Positions 24,622-33,617 of a stretch of DNA of 64,000 nt are shown here, piece after piece (within the stretch, counting starts at the first letter, position 1; every line of letters starts with the position of its first letter). This DNA comes from Xanthomonas sp. Leaf131 (GTDB lineage: Bacteria > Pseudomonadota > Gammaproteobacteria > Xanthomonadales > Xanthomonadaceae): the NCBI RefSeq assembly GCF_001423495.1, contig NZ_LMOG01000018.1, positions 62,001 to 126,000 on the forward strand, in the 5' to 3' direction. Under the pieces are notes generated by a model that was not told where the DNA came from, ran no database searches, and worked only from the letters and a program-made list of their open reading frames with translations. Made by a program: the position numbers and the translations under genes.

Positions 24622-27438
24622 ATGTCGCCCAGCCACTCCGCTGTCGCACCGCAGTGCCGTCTTTTCAGGACCACCATGCTGGTCAAGGCAATCGTCTTCG
24701 GTTTGTCCGCCATCGCGTTGCCGGTGTCCGCGCAGCAGCGTGCAGACACAGCCGACGATGCAACCCAGACCCTGGATCAGATCAACGTCACCGGCACCCA
24801 TCTGCGCCGCGTCGATGCAGAGACGGCCAGCCCGGTCATCGTGGTCGACCGGCAGCGCATCGAAGACAGCGGCAAGAGCACGCTCGGCCAGTTGCTGCAG
24901 CAATTGCCGGCGATGGCCGGCTTCATGCCGGGCCCGGCGCTCAACTCCGGGTTCAGCCATGGCCGCGCGCTGGTGTCGCTGCGTAATCTGGGCCCCGAAC
25001 GCACCTTGGTGCTGGTCAACGGTCATCGGATGGCCGGTCCAGCGAGCAGCGTGGCCTCGGCACCGGGCGTGGATGTCAACGCGATTCCCGCATCGATGGT
25101 GGAGCGGGTGGAAGTGCTCACCGATGGAGCCTCGTCGGTGTATGGCTCCGATGCGATCGGCGGCGTGGTCAACATCATTCTCAAGGACAAGTACGACGGT
25201 TTTGCCGCCACGGTCGATTACGCACAGAGCACGCATGGCGACGCCAACAGCCGCACGCTGGGAGTGGAATGGGGCAAGACCTGGGAGCGCGGCGGCTTGA
25301 TTCTCGGGCTCAGTCGCAATTCGATGAACCCGGTATTCAACCGCGATCGCGGCTACGCGGCCAAGGCAGTGGAATATCTCGACGGCCAGGTCAGCGAAAT
25401 CCGTGGCGGCAACACGCGCGCGTTCTTGAACGATGGGCGCGTACTCACACCCGTGGCCGGCGTTGCACCTGGCGCGGTCGGCGAAGATGCGTTTCGCCCG
25501 TATCAACGCGCGACCGACAGCTACAACGTCTACGACGCGCAGTACCTGATCACCCCGATCGAGCGCACCAACGCCTCGTTGCACGGCAGTTTCGAGTTCA
25601 CCCCGAGCGTGCAGGGCTACATGGACGTGTTCTGGACCCGCAGCAAGACCACCTCGCGGCTGGATGCGTTCGGCATGCAGATGGACGGCGCGGCCGACAA
25701 CTACTACAACCCGTTCGGCGATCAATTGGACCGCTATCTGTTGCGCTCCACGCAAGCCAATACGCGCGTCTACACCGCGACCATGTTCCAGACCAACATC
25801 GTGGCCGGGCTGCGCGGGCGCGTGGAAGGCACCAGTTGGCAATGGGACGCCGCCGCCGGCTATGCGCGCTACAAGGACACCCTGGTGCGCACCGGTTTTT
25901 CGATCACCTCTGCGTTGAACAATGCGGTGGGCGCCTCGTTCCTGGACAACGATGGGGTGGTCAAATGCGGTGCGCCGGGTGCGGTGATTGCCGGCTGCAC
26001 GCCGATCAATATCTTCAACCCCAACGACCCGGCCACCATCGCCGCATTGCGCGGCACCCAGCGGCCGGTGGATCTGATCGACGAGAGCCAGATGCGCTTT
26101 GTCGACATCAGCGCCAACGGCGATCTATTCAAACTGCCGGCCGGGACGGTGCAGGCCGCCGTCGGTCTGGTCTATCGCACCAACAAGTTTGCGCAAGGCA
26201 CCAGCAGCGAGGTGGCGGCTGCCGATGCCGATGGCAACTGCGATTACAACGATGGCTGCATCCTCAAGCAGGGGCGCGACGAATCTGTACGCGAGTCATA
26301 TGCAGAACTGCTGGTGCCGCTATTGAAGGACGTACCGTTTGCTAACAGTCTCAATCTCAATCTCGGTTCGCGCTATTCCAAGTACGACGCCTGGGGCGCC
26401 ACCACCAACAGCAAGGTCGGGATCGAATGGCGGCCGATCGCCAACCTGCTGGTGCGCGCGACCGGCTCGCAGGTGTTTCGCGCGCCGGCGCTGGGCGATC
26501 TGTATGGCTCGCCGTTCACCGCAGTAATCGACAACACCGGCGATTTCCAGGACCCGTGCGAAGGTCTCAGCGGCGCGCCCAATCCGGCCTGCGCAAATGT
26601 GCCCGGCGATGGCAGCTTCCGCAATACCGCGCAGTTCGATGTGGTGACGTCCGGTGCGAACAATGTCGGATTCCAACTCAAACCCGAGCGCGGTCGCTCC
26701 TACAACGTCGGCCTCGTCTACGACCCGGATCAGATGCCCAGCTTGTCGCTCAACGTGGACAGCTGGCGCGTGGTGCTGGACGACATGCTGTCCGGTGTGG
26801 GCCTGCAGCAGGTGGTCAACGATTGTTTCGAGGAACGCGACGCCGCGTTCTGCCCGTTGATTCAGCGCGATGCGGCGGGCCAGCTGACCCGCGTGTCGGT
26901 GCCGTTTTCCTACAACAGCGGCAAGGTGGATATCCGCGGCTACGATGCCGGCATCCACTACACGCTGGCCGATACCGCGTGGGGCGATTTCTCTGCCGGT
27001 CTGGACGCGACCTTCTTCTCCAGCTTTCGTTTCGCCGGCGAAACGCATAACTATGTTGGCGAAAATTCCAGTTGGGGCAACATGCCGCGCTGGCGCGCGG
27101 TGGCCAATCTGGCCTGGGACAACGGGCCGTGGCATGCAAGCTGGACCACCCGCTATCTGGGCCGTACCGTCAACGGAAGCGCGTACGACGATTTCTGTGC
27201 CGACACCGAAGCCGACGATAGCTGCCGTTACTTTCCGATCGGGTCGGTGGTCTATCACAACGCCTCGTTGAGCCGGAAAATCGCGTCGCTGCACAGCACG
27301 CTCGCGCTGGGCGTGGATAACCTCGCTAATCGCGCGCCACCGCGGTTCTACAGCTACTCCAATGCGGCCAACACCGATGCCACCACCTACGACACCTTGG
27401 GCCGCTACTTCTGGAGCAGAGTGCGGGTGGAGTTTTGA
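24622..27438 (+). CDS. TonB-dependent outer-membrane receptor (arabinoside/glycopeptide locus)
   Basis: A 938-residue receptor: signal peptide ending LPVSAQQ, TLDQINVTGTHLRRV, plug domain (GQLLQQLPAMAG; VDVNAIPASMVERVEVLTDGASSVYGSDAIGGV) and a beta-barrel ending with an aromatic residue (VRVEF). No FecA-type signalling extension is present. The ATG at 24622 has AAGGA six bases upstream and keeps an LFRTT segment shared with the second receptor here; 24676 is an alternative. It lies 24 bp before GH121, so it is the probable importer for that enzyme's substrate. Substrate assignment is inferred. Confidence 0.9.
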   Translation: MSPSHSAVAPQCRLFRTTMLVKAIVFGLSAIALPVSAQQRADTADDATQTLDQINVTGTHLRRVDAETASPVIVVDRQRIEDSGKSTLGQLLQQLPAMAGFMPGPALNSGFSHGRALVSLRNLGPERTLVLVNGHRMAGPASSVASAPGVDVNAIPASMVERVEVLTDGASSVYGSDAIGGVVNIILKDKYDGFAATVDYAQSTHGDANSRTLGVEWGKTWERGGLILGLSRNSMNPVFNRDRGYAAKAVEYLDGQVSEIRGGNTRAFLNDGRVLTPVAGVAPGAVGEDAFRPYQRATDSYNVYDAQYLITPIERTNASLHGSFEFTPSVQGYMDVFWTRSKTTSRLDAFGMQMDGAADNYYNPFGDQLDRYLLRSTQANTRVYTATMFQTNIVAGLRGRVEGTSWQWDAAAGYARYKDTLVRTGFSITSALNNAVGASFLDNDGVVKCGAPGAVIAGCTPINIFNPNDPATIAALRGTQRPVDLIDESQMRFVDISANGDLFKLPAGTVQAAVGLVYRTNKFAQGTSSEVAAADADGNCDYNDGCILKQGRDESVRESYAELLVPLLKDVPFANSLNLNLGSRYSKYDAWGATTNSKVGIEWRPIANLLVRATGSQVFRAPALGDLYGSPFTAVIDNTGDFQDPCEGLSGAPNPACANVPGDGSFRNTAQFDVVTSGANNVGFQLKPERGRSYNVGLVYDPDQMPSLSLNVDSWRVVLDDMLSGVGLQQVVNDCFEERDAAFCPLIQRDAAGQLTRVSVPFSYNSGKVDIRGYDAGIHYTLADTAWGDFSAGLDATFFSSFRFAGETHNYVGENSSWGNMPRWRAVANLAWDNGPWHASWTTRYLGRTVNGSAYDDFCADTEADDSCRYFPIGSVVYHNASLSRKIASLHSTLALGVDNLANRAPPRFYSYSNAANTDATTYDTLGRYFWSRVRVEF

Positions 27439-27462
27439 AGTGCCGGTGCAGAGGTTAATCGC

Positions 27463-30400
27463 GTGGACTTGCAGCTTTCAAAACGCCTGCGCCTGCGCAG
27501 ATCCGGCGTGATGGCGTTCCTGGATCGGCACCGGCGCTGGTTGCGGGTGACGCAGCGTTGCGGTGCGGCCGCGCTGCTTTGTGGGTGTCCGTTCTTGAGC
27601 GTGCCGTCGGCAATCGCCCATGACATGCAGGATGTGCCGATTGCGGCGACCAACGCCGCCATTGGCGAGCCGCGTTTTCGCGGGCTCGCACATCCGGTGC
27701 CTGACAGCGGTGTGGCCTTCGCACCTGGCGGACAACTGGCAAGGATCTATGCCGCCGATATCGCACACGGGGCAGGGCGGGCGCCGGGCAAGGATTTCTG
27801 GATCGACCGCATGCTGGCGCGCGACGGGGAGGGCGGTGGCGCAGGCGATAACAACCAGTGGTTGTTCACACGTGGCCGCGCCGCTTATCTAGCGGATCAC
27901 CAACCCGCGCAGCCCGGCTTCGTCGGCCAGGTGGCGTACTGGCATGCCACCGATTACGACGCGCTGCTGCGCATCCAGTCCACGCAAGCCACGCAGCCGG
28001 TGCAGTGGAAAGAGGACGCCACGCAGCGACGGCAGACGCCCAGCTATTTCAGCAGCGTGTTCGACGATGTCAACGCAGGCGTGCGCATGCGGCTGGTGAA
28101 ATACATCACCGAACAGAATGTCGCGGTGGCCGGCATCACCTTGTCCAGCCTGGATGGCGCAGCCCATACGCTGTCGGTGCAAGCGCTTTCGCCGCTGGCG
28201 CAGCATGCGGACGGCAATGAGTTGACCGGCGCCTTCGATGCCTACAACGCGATCACCACGGTGTTTGCGCGGCTCTCCGGCGACGGCTTTCGGGTAGACG
28301 GCAAGCGTCTACTGCGCGAGGTGGTCGTGCCCGCCACCGGCGAGAGCCCGGCAGTAAAACTGCAACTGGGCCTGCTGACGCACGAATTGCCGGAAGCGCG
28401 CGCCGAATATATGCGTATCGCCGCGCAGTCGCCGCAGCAGGCGTATCAGCAGCACGTCAGCCATTACAACCGCTGGTGGGTGGATAACCTGCCGTATCTG
28501 GACACGCCCGACGAGAACATCACCAAGAGCCTGTTCTATCGCTGGTGGGTGCTGCGCTTCAATTTTCTCGATGCCAACGTGCCGGGCAACGACTACCAGT
28601 TTCCGGTCGCCATCGAAGGCGTGCTCGGTTACAACAACGCGATCGTGCTGACCACCGGCATGTTTCTGGATGACCTGAAGTATCTGCGCGATCCGCTGTA
28701 TGCCTACGGCAGCTGGTTGAGTGCGGGCGAGACTGCCGGTGGCGGCAAGTACACCGACAACCCCGGCTCGCCGGAACACTGGTCCAACTCCTATGCGCAA
28801 TACATCACCGCCGCCGCTTGGCGATCGATGCAGTTGCATGGCGGGCCGGCCGCACTCGCGCAAAAACTGGCGCGTTATGGCAGCGGCGATGTGGATGGCG
28901 TCCTGGCCGCTTACGACCTCAATCACAACGGATTGATCGAGTACGACTGGGCCGCGATGACCGGCAACGACGCCGATGCGGTGTCGTTCGATTGGGCCAA
29001 GCAACATGACCAGATCCGCATGGATCGCACCGAAAGCGCCTATGTGTATGCCAACGCGCAGGCCGCTGCGCAGGCCGCATCGCTGGCTGGCGACACCGCA
29101 ACGGCGCAACGCATGCAGGCCACCGCGCAACGCATCCGCAACGCGGTGGTGGAGGTGTTGTGGCAGGATCGCAGCGACACCGCCGACTCGGTGGGTTTGC
29201 ACGGCGATCTGCTCAAGCATCGCCAGGCCAGCGGGCCGCGCCTGCCGGTGGATTGGAAGGAAACCAACAACTATTACCCTTTCAGCGTGGGCTTGATGCC
29301 CAAGCAGGGCGATGCCGACTACGATCCCAAGTACGTGCGCGCATTGCGGTTGTTTGCCGATGCGGCGCAGTACCCGCTGTTTCCGTTCTACACCGCCAAT
29401 CAGCTCGATCTGCAGGCGCGTAGCAGCGGCGCCGATGCGGGCAGCAACAACTTTTCCACCATCAATGCGACGGTTGCGTTTCGGTTGTTCGCTACAGCGT
29501 TGCGCGTGTATCCCAGCCCGTATCTGAGTGCGCAGAGTTACCGCAAGTTGCTGTACTGGAACGCGTGGGCGCCCTATATCGATGGCGACAACCGCTACCC
29601 GGATCAGAACGAGTTCTGGGCCAAGGGCGATGCGAACGGCGGCGGTCAGATCGGCTACCGCTCTTGGATCCACCACACCCAGTTGGGTGCGACCAACTTC
29701 AGCATGATCGAGGACGCGATGGGCTTGCGCCCGCGCAGCGACGATAGGATCGAGCTGTATCCGATCGATATCGGCTGGGACTATTTTGCCGCCGACCATC
29801 TGCGTTATCGCAACCGCGATCTGAGCATCGTGTGGGATCGTACCGGCACCCATTACGGTGGCAAGGTGGGCAAGGGATATAGCGTGTATCTGGATGGCAG
29901 GCCGGCGTTTCGCGTCGACCGGCTGGCGCATGTGATCTACGACCCGGCGAGCGGGCAGGTGAGTACAGCGCCGGATGCGGTCAATCGCAATGGTGTGGCG
30001 CAGGTGCTCGATGCACATCCCATGCAATTGGCGTCGATGTCGCAGGTGCGCTTTGCCAGCACTGCACAGATGTTGGCCAAGGCCGGTGTGGACGTGACCT
30101 TGTCCACGACTGCCAGCCGCAATCTGGCCGAGGGGGCGCATGTCACTGCCAGCTTTGCCGCGCCCGGTTTCCCGGTTGACGCAGCGGTGGACGGCAGCAC
30201 CGCCAATACGCCGGTCTGGGGCACGGTTGGCTCGCCAGCAGCCAGCGACTGGATTGCGCTGGACCTGGGCCAGGCACGGCAACTGGACCAGGTGGTGCTG
30301 TACTTCTATCGCAGTTCTTCGCCCGCTGGCGAGCAACATGGCTTTCCATCGGGAACCTATCCCGGTTACGCCGCGCCATGGGTCTACCTTGTGCAGTACC

Positions 30401-31842
30401 AGGACAACGGCAGCTGGAAGACCGTGCCAGGGCAGGTGCGCGATGCAGCGTTTGCGCAAGGCAATCGCAACCGCGTGCGCTTTCCGCCGATCCGTGCGCA
30501 GGCGCTGCGTGTGGTGGTGACCCATGCCGGCAGTGCGCGGACCGGCATCAAGGAAATTCAGGTCTTCGACAGCGGCCTGCCCGTGCCTGCAAACGCCGGC
30601 AATGCGCCGCCGCAGGTGCAGGCGTGGCAGCTGGACGATCCCGGTTCCGATGGCAACGTGGTGGTGAACGGCCGCGCGGGCGACGACGGCTTGCCCGACG
30701 GCGCGCTGCAAGTGCACTGGCAAACACACCACGCGCCCGACGGCGGCGAGGCACTGTTTGCAGATGCCGCCGCACTGCGCACGGCGGTGCGCTTCACCCG
30801 TGCAGGGCGCTACACGCTGCGCTTGCTTGCCGACGATGGCGCGCTCGCCGGCCATGCCGATGTGCAGGTGGATGCGCCCGAATCGCCGGCGCTGCAGCAG
30901 GTGCCGTTGCAGGGCATGGCCACTGCCAGCGCCGAGGTCACCAGCGCGCATCACCGCGTGGAAGCGCTCAACGACGGCTTCATTCCCGCTGCGGGCAGTG
31001 TGCCCGGCAATGCGCGTCGCTGGGGCAGTTATGGCCGCGCACAGCCTGCATCGGTCTGGTTGCATTACCAGTGGCCACGGCCGGTGCGGGTGTCGTCCAG
31101 CACGCTGTCGCTGTGGGACGACCAACCCGACGGCGGCGTCGCACCGCCCTCCAGCTGGACGCTGCAGTTCCTGCGCGACGGGCAATGGCACGACATCGTC
31201 GCCGACGGTGGTTACCCGATTGCCGCCAGTGGCGCAGCGAGTACTGCGCACTTCGCGCCCATCGTGACAAGCGGGCTGCGCGCCGTGCTGACGACGCAAA
31301 CAACGGCTACCGGGCATGCGGCAGTCGGCGTGGACGAATGGCAGGTGCTGTCCGAGTTGCCCCGGCAGCTTGAGGCGATCGATCTGCGCGTAGCGCCCGG
31401 GCAGCTACCCACGCTGCCGCAGGAGCTGACCGCGTTCTTCGCCGATGGCGGCGTGTTGCCGGTGGCGGTGCAATGGGCGCAATTGCCAGCGGATCGCCTG
31501 AGTGGGGAAGGCGCAGTGGAATTGCAGGGATTGGTCGAAGGCGTGCTTCCGATCAAGGCCACGATCTGGGTGCGCGCAACGCCGCCAGGGCAGATCAATA
31601 CCGTGCAGCCGTTGCCGGTGGTGAGCACGCTGGTGGGGCATACGCCGACGCTGCCGGGATTCGTCAGCGTGCACTACAACGACGGCTCACGCGAACGGTT
31701 GCCGGTGCAATGGCCGGCGCTGGCACCTGCGCGCTACGCGCAACCCGGCCAGATCACGGTGACCGGCACGGCCCAGGGGCGTGCACCCACTGGGCAGGTG
31801 TCGGTTCCGCTCACGTTGCAGATCAAGGCCGCCACGCCATGA
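27463..31842 (+). CDS. hypBA2: GH121-like beta-L-arabinobiosidase with discoidin and Ig-like domains
   Basis: A 1459-residue exported protein. Residues about 280-800 are a six-hairpin catalytic domain (FYRWWVLRFNFLDANVPGNDYQFP, DYDWAAMTGNDADAVSFDWAKQHDQIRMDRTESAYVYANA, KETNNYYPFSVGLMP). Residues about 886-1036 and 1143-1296 are discoidin/CBM32-like, and the C terminus is Ig-like. This matches HypBA2-type enzymes, which release beta-arabinobiose from Hyp-linked triarabinosides. The GTG at 27463 has GAGG eight bases upstream; an ATG at 27511 is possible. Its stop overlaps the GH43 start. The family call is by recognition, strengthened by GH43 and GH127 neighbours. Confidence 0.8.
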   Translation: MDLQLSKRLRLRRSGVMAFLDRHRRWLRVTQRCGAAALLCGCPFLSVPSAIAHDMQDVPIAATNAAIGEPRFRGLAHPVPDSGVAFAPGGQLARIYAADIAHGAGRAPGKDFWIDRMLARDGEGGGAGDNNQWLFTRGRAAYLADHQPAQPGFVGQVAYWHATDYDALLRIQSTQATQPVQWKEDATQRRQTPSYFSSVFDDVNAGVRMRLVKYITEQNVAVAGITLSSLDGAAHTLSVQALSPLAQHADGNELTGAFDAYNAITTVFARLSGDGFRVDGKRLLREVVVPATGESPAVKLQLGLLTHELPEARAEYMRIAAQSPQQAYQQHVSHYNRWWVDNLPYLDTPDENITKSLFYRWWVLRFNFLDANVPGNDYQFPVAIEGVLGYNNAIVLTTGMFLDDLKYLRDPLYAYGSWLSAGETAGGGKYTDNPGSPEHWSNSYAQYITAAAWRSMQLHGGPAALAQKLARYGSGDVDGVLAAYDLNHNGLIEYDWAAMTGNDADAVSFDWAKQHDQIRMDRTESAYVYANAQAAAQAASLAGDTATAQRMQATAQRIRNAVVEVLWQDRSDTADSVGLHGDLLKHRQASGPRLPVDWKETNNYYPFSVGLMPKQGDADYDPKYVRALRLFADAAQYPLFPFYTANQLDLQARSSGADAGSNNFSTINATVAFRLFATALRVYPSPYLSAQSYRKLLYWNAWAPYIDGDNRYPDQNEFWAKGDANGGGQIGYRSWIHHTQLGATNFSMIEDAMGLRPRSDDRIELYPIDIGWDYFAADHLRYRNRDLSIVWDRTGTHYGGKVGKGYSVYLDGRPAFRVDRLAHVIYDPASGQVSTAPDAVNRNGVAQVLDAHPMQLASMSQVRFASTAQMLAKAGVDVTLSTTASRNLAEGAHVTASFAAPGFPVDAAVDGSTANTPVWGTVGSPAASDWIALDLGQARQLDQVVLYFYRSSSPAGEQHGFPSGTYPGYAAPWVYLVQYQDNGSWKTVPGQVRDAAFAQGNRNRVRFPPIRAQALRVVVTHAGSARTGIKEIQVFDSGLPVPANAGNAPPQVQAWQLDDPGSDGNVVVNGRAGDDGLPDGALQVHWQTHHAPDGGEALFADAAALRTAVRFTRAGRYTLRLLADDGALAGHADVQVDAPESPALQQVPLQGMATASAEVTSAHHRVEALNDGFIPAAGSVPGNARRWGSYGRAQPASVWLHYQWPRPVRVSSSTLSLWDDQPDGGVAPPSSWTLQFLRDGQWHDIVADGGYPIAASGAASTAHFAPIVTSGLRAVLTTQTTATGHAAVGVDEWQVLSELPRQLEAIDLRVAPGQLPTLPQELTAFFADGGVLPVAVQWAQLPADRLSGEGAVELQGLVEGVLPIKATIWVRATPPGQINTVQPLPVVSTLVGHTPTLPGFVSVHYNDGSRERLPVQWPALAPARYAQPGQITVTGTAQGRAPTGQVSVPLTLQIKAATP

Positions 31843-33425
31843 CGCGCCTGCTCACTCGCGTGTTTACGCTTGCATCTGCGTTATCGCTGAGCAGTGCTCC
31901 AGCGTGTGCCGCAACGCCACCACAAGGCCAGCAGCTGCATGCGCCCGGCAACCCGATCCTGGCCGATGGCAGCACGTATTCCGCCGACCCTGCACCGCTG
32001 GTGGCCGATGGCAAGCTGTACATCCTGGCCGGGCGCGACACCGCGGCACCCACCCAAAATGCCTTCGTCATGCCCGGCTGGCAGTTGTTCGTCAGCAGCG
32101 ACCCGGGTAGCGGGCAGTGGACGCATTACCGCCATGTGCTGCGCCCGCAACAGGTGTTCGCCTGGGCCGAAAAACGCTACGCGTATGCAGCGCAGATCGT
32201 GCAGGGGCCGGATGGGCGCTATTACCTGTATGCGCCGGTGCAGCAACGCAACTCGCCCAATGAGGACCCATTCGCCATCGGTGTGGCGGTGGCCAACAGC
32301 CCGCTCGGCCCATGGACCGATGCGCATCCGCAAGGGCCGCTGGTGTCGCAATCGGTGCCCAACCGCAACGCCATCCAGAACATCGACCCGACCGTCTTGG
32401 TGGACGACGACGGGCGCGTGTATCTGTACTGGGGCACCTTCGGCGCGTTATACGGCGTGGAGCTGCAGCGCGACATGGTCAGCTTCAAGGGCACGCCGGT
32501 GCACGTGGAGACGCTGGCCGGATATTTCGAAGCGCCCTGGCTGTTCAAGCGCAACGGCAGCTATTACCTGGCGTATGCGGCCAACAACGCCGGCCGCGAT
32601 TCCGCATGTACGCCAACGCTCTACCATGCGTGTATCGCCTATGCCAGCGCACCCGCCGCGCTCGGCCCGTGGACGTATCGCGGCATCGTGCTGCCGCCGG
32701 TGTCTTCGACCACCTCGCATCCGGGCATCGTCGCTTTCAACCAGCAGTGGTACCTGGTCTATCACACCGCCGATGCGCAGGGCGGCGGGCATTTTCGCCG
32801 CAGCGTGGCGATCGACCGGCTGGAATGGGACGACAGCACACAACCGGCCAGCATCCGCACCGTCACACCTACCCGGCGCGCGCAGCCGCCCACGCCGCCG
32901 CAGCGCAATCAGGCGCCTGCCGCCTACGCCACCGCTTCCAACGGCCCGGATATTCCGCTGCAGTACTGGATGGCCGCGCTCAACGACGGCATCGTCAAGG
33001 GCAATCCGCTGCCGCCGCAACTGTGGGGAAGCTGGACGCCGAACAATCCGCCCCAGCAGTGGATTCAATACAGCTGGTCACAGCCGGTGACCCTGGACCG
33101 CACCCGCATCATGTTCTGGGCCGATCAGCCGGCCGGTGCGCAGATCGGCGTGGCGCCGCCTGCGCGTTGGCATCTGGAATTTCGACAAGGCGGGCAGTGG
33201 CATCCGGTGCAGCCGAGCGACAACTACGGCACGCGCACCGATCGCTACGAAGCGGTGTCGTTTGCGCCAGTGACCACGCGCTGCGTACGCGTGGTGCTGG
33301 AGGCCTCAGGCGACGGAACCCGCCATGCCGCGCTGGCGGTGCAGGAATGGGAAGTGTTGGCGCCGCAGCCGCAGCGTCTGCCTGCAGCGAGCGCTGCCGA
33401 CAGTACACACTGCGATGCGCATTAA
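31839..33425 (+). CDS. hypAA: GH43-family alpha-L-arabinofuranosidase with C-terminal discoidin-like domain
   Basis: A 528-residue protein with a signal peptide (to about residue 25). The five-bladed propeller carries the GH43 acidic triad: D50 (YSADPAPLV), D183 (NIDPTVLVDDDG) and E231 (YFEAPWLF). Residues about 365-515 resemble the discoidin-like modules of the preceding GH121 protein (WGSWTPNNPPQQWIQYSW versus WGSYGRAQPASVWLHYQW). In X. euvesicatoria a GH43 of this locus type removes the terminal alpha-1,3-arabinose of the Hyp tetra-arabinoside. The 4-bp overlap with GH121 implies coupled expression. Confidence 0.85.
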   Translation: MTRLLTRVFTLASALSLSSAPACAATPPQGQQLHAPGNPILADGSTYSADPAPLVADGKLYILAGRDTAAPTQNAFVMPGWQLFVSSDPGSGQWTHYRHVLRPQQVFAWAEKRYAYAAQIVQGPDGRYYLYAPVQQRNSPNEDPFAIGVAVANSPLGPWTDAHPQGPLVSQSVPNRNAIQNIDPTVLVDDDGRVYLYWGTFGALYGVELQRDMVSFKGTPVHVETLAGYFEAPWLFKRNGSYYLAYAANNAGRDSACTPTLYHACIAYASAPAALGPWTYRGIVLPPVSSTTSHPGIVAFNQQWYLVYHTADAQGGGHFRRSVAIDRLEWDDSTQPASIRTVTPTRRAQPPTPPQRNQAPAAYATASNGPDIPLQYWMAALNDGIVKGNPLPPQLWGSWTPNNPPQQWIQYSWSQPVTLDRTRIMFWADQPAGAQIGVAPPARWHLEFRQGGQWHPVQPSDNYGTRTDRYEAVSFAPVTTRCVRVVLEASGDGTRHAALAVQEWEVLAPQPQRLPAASAADSTHCDAH

Positions 33426-33525
33426 CGCGGCTGAAAAAGCGCTGGCGTCCACGCTGCGGCTGGATGCTGGCGACGCTACGCAATCGTCGGCGTGCAGGCA
33501 GCCCAATCAGGGTGTGCCTGACTCG

Positions 33526-33543
33526 GGCAATCACCGCATTGCC
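33526..33543. promoter_or_regulatory. Inverted repeat upstream of the second S9 peptidase gene
   Basis: GGCAAT-N6-ATTGCC in the 192-bp gap between the GH43 and S9 genes, 75 bp before the ATG. It may be an operator. It contains CCGCAT but lacks the downstream CAAGACG box, so it is not counted with the bipartite elements. Confidence 0.3.
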
Positions 33544-33617
33544 ATCAACCACGCTTTCCCATCTCGACTTGCATGGCAGGTGTTGATCGTGACCACGCTC
33601 CATTCCCGGACAAACGC

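Noticed and set aside
28309-31317. A 1002-codon minus-strand open frame opposite the GH121 gene
   Set aside because: Low-complexity His/Arg/Gln-rich translation without domains, fully antisense to a protein with a signal peptide and several recognisable domains.
33531-33545. CCGCAT before the second S9 peptidase as another copy of the bipartite element
   Set aside because: The sequence 17 bases on does not resemble CAAGACG and the preceding bases do not fit the TTTCCGCAT context.
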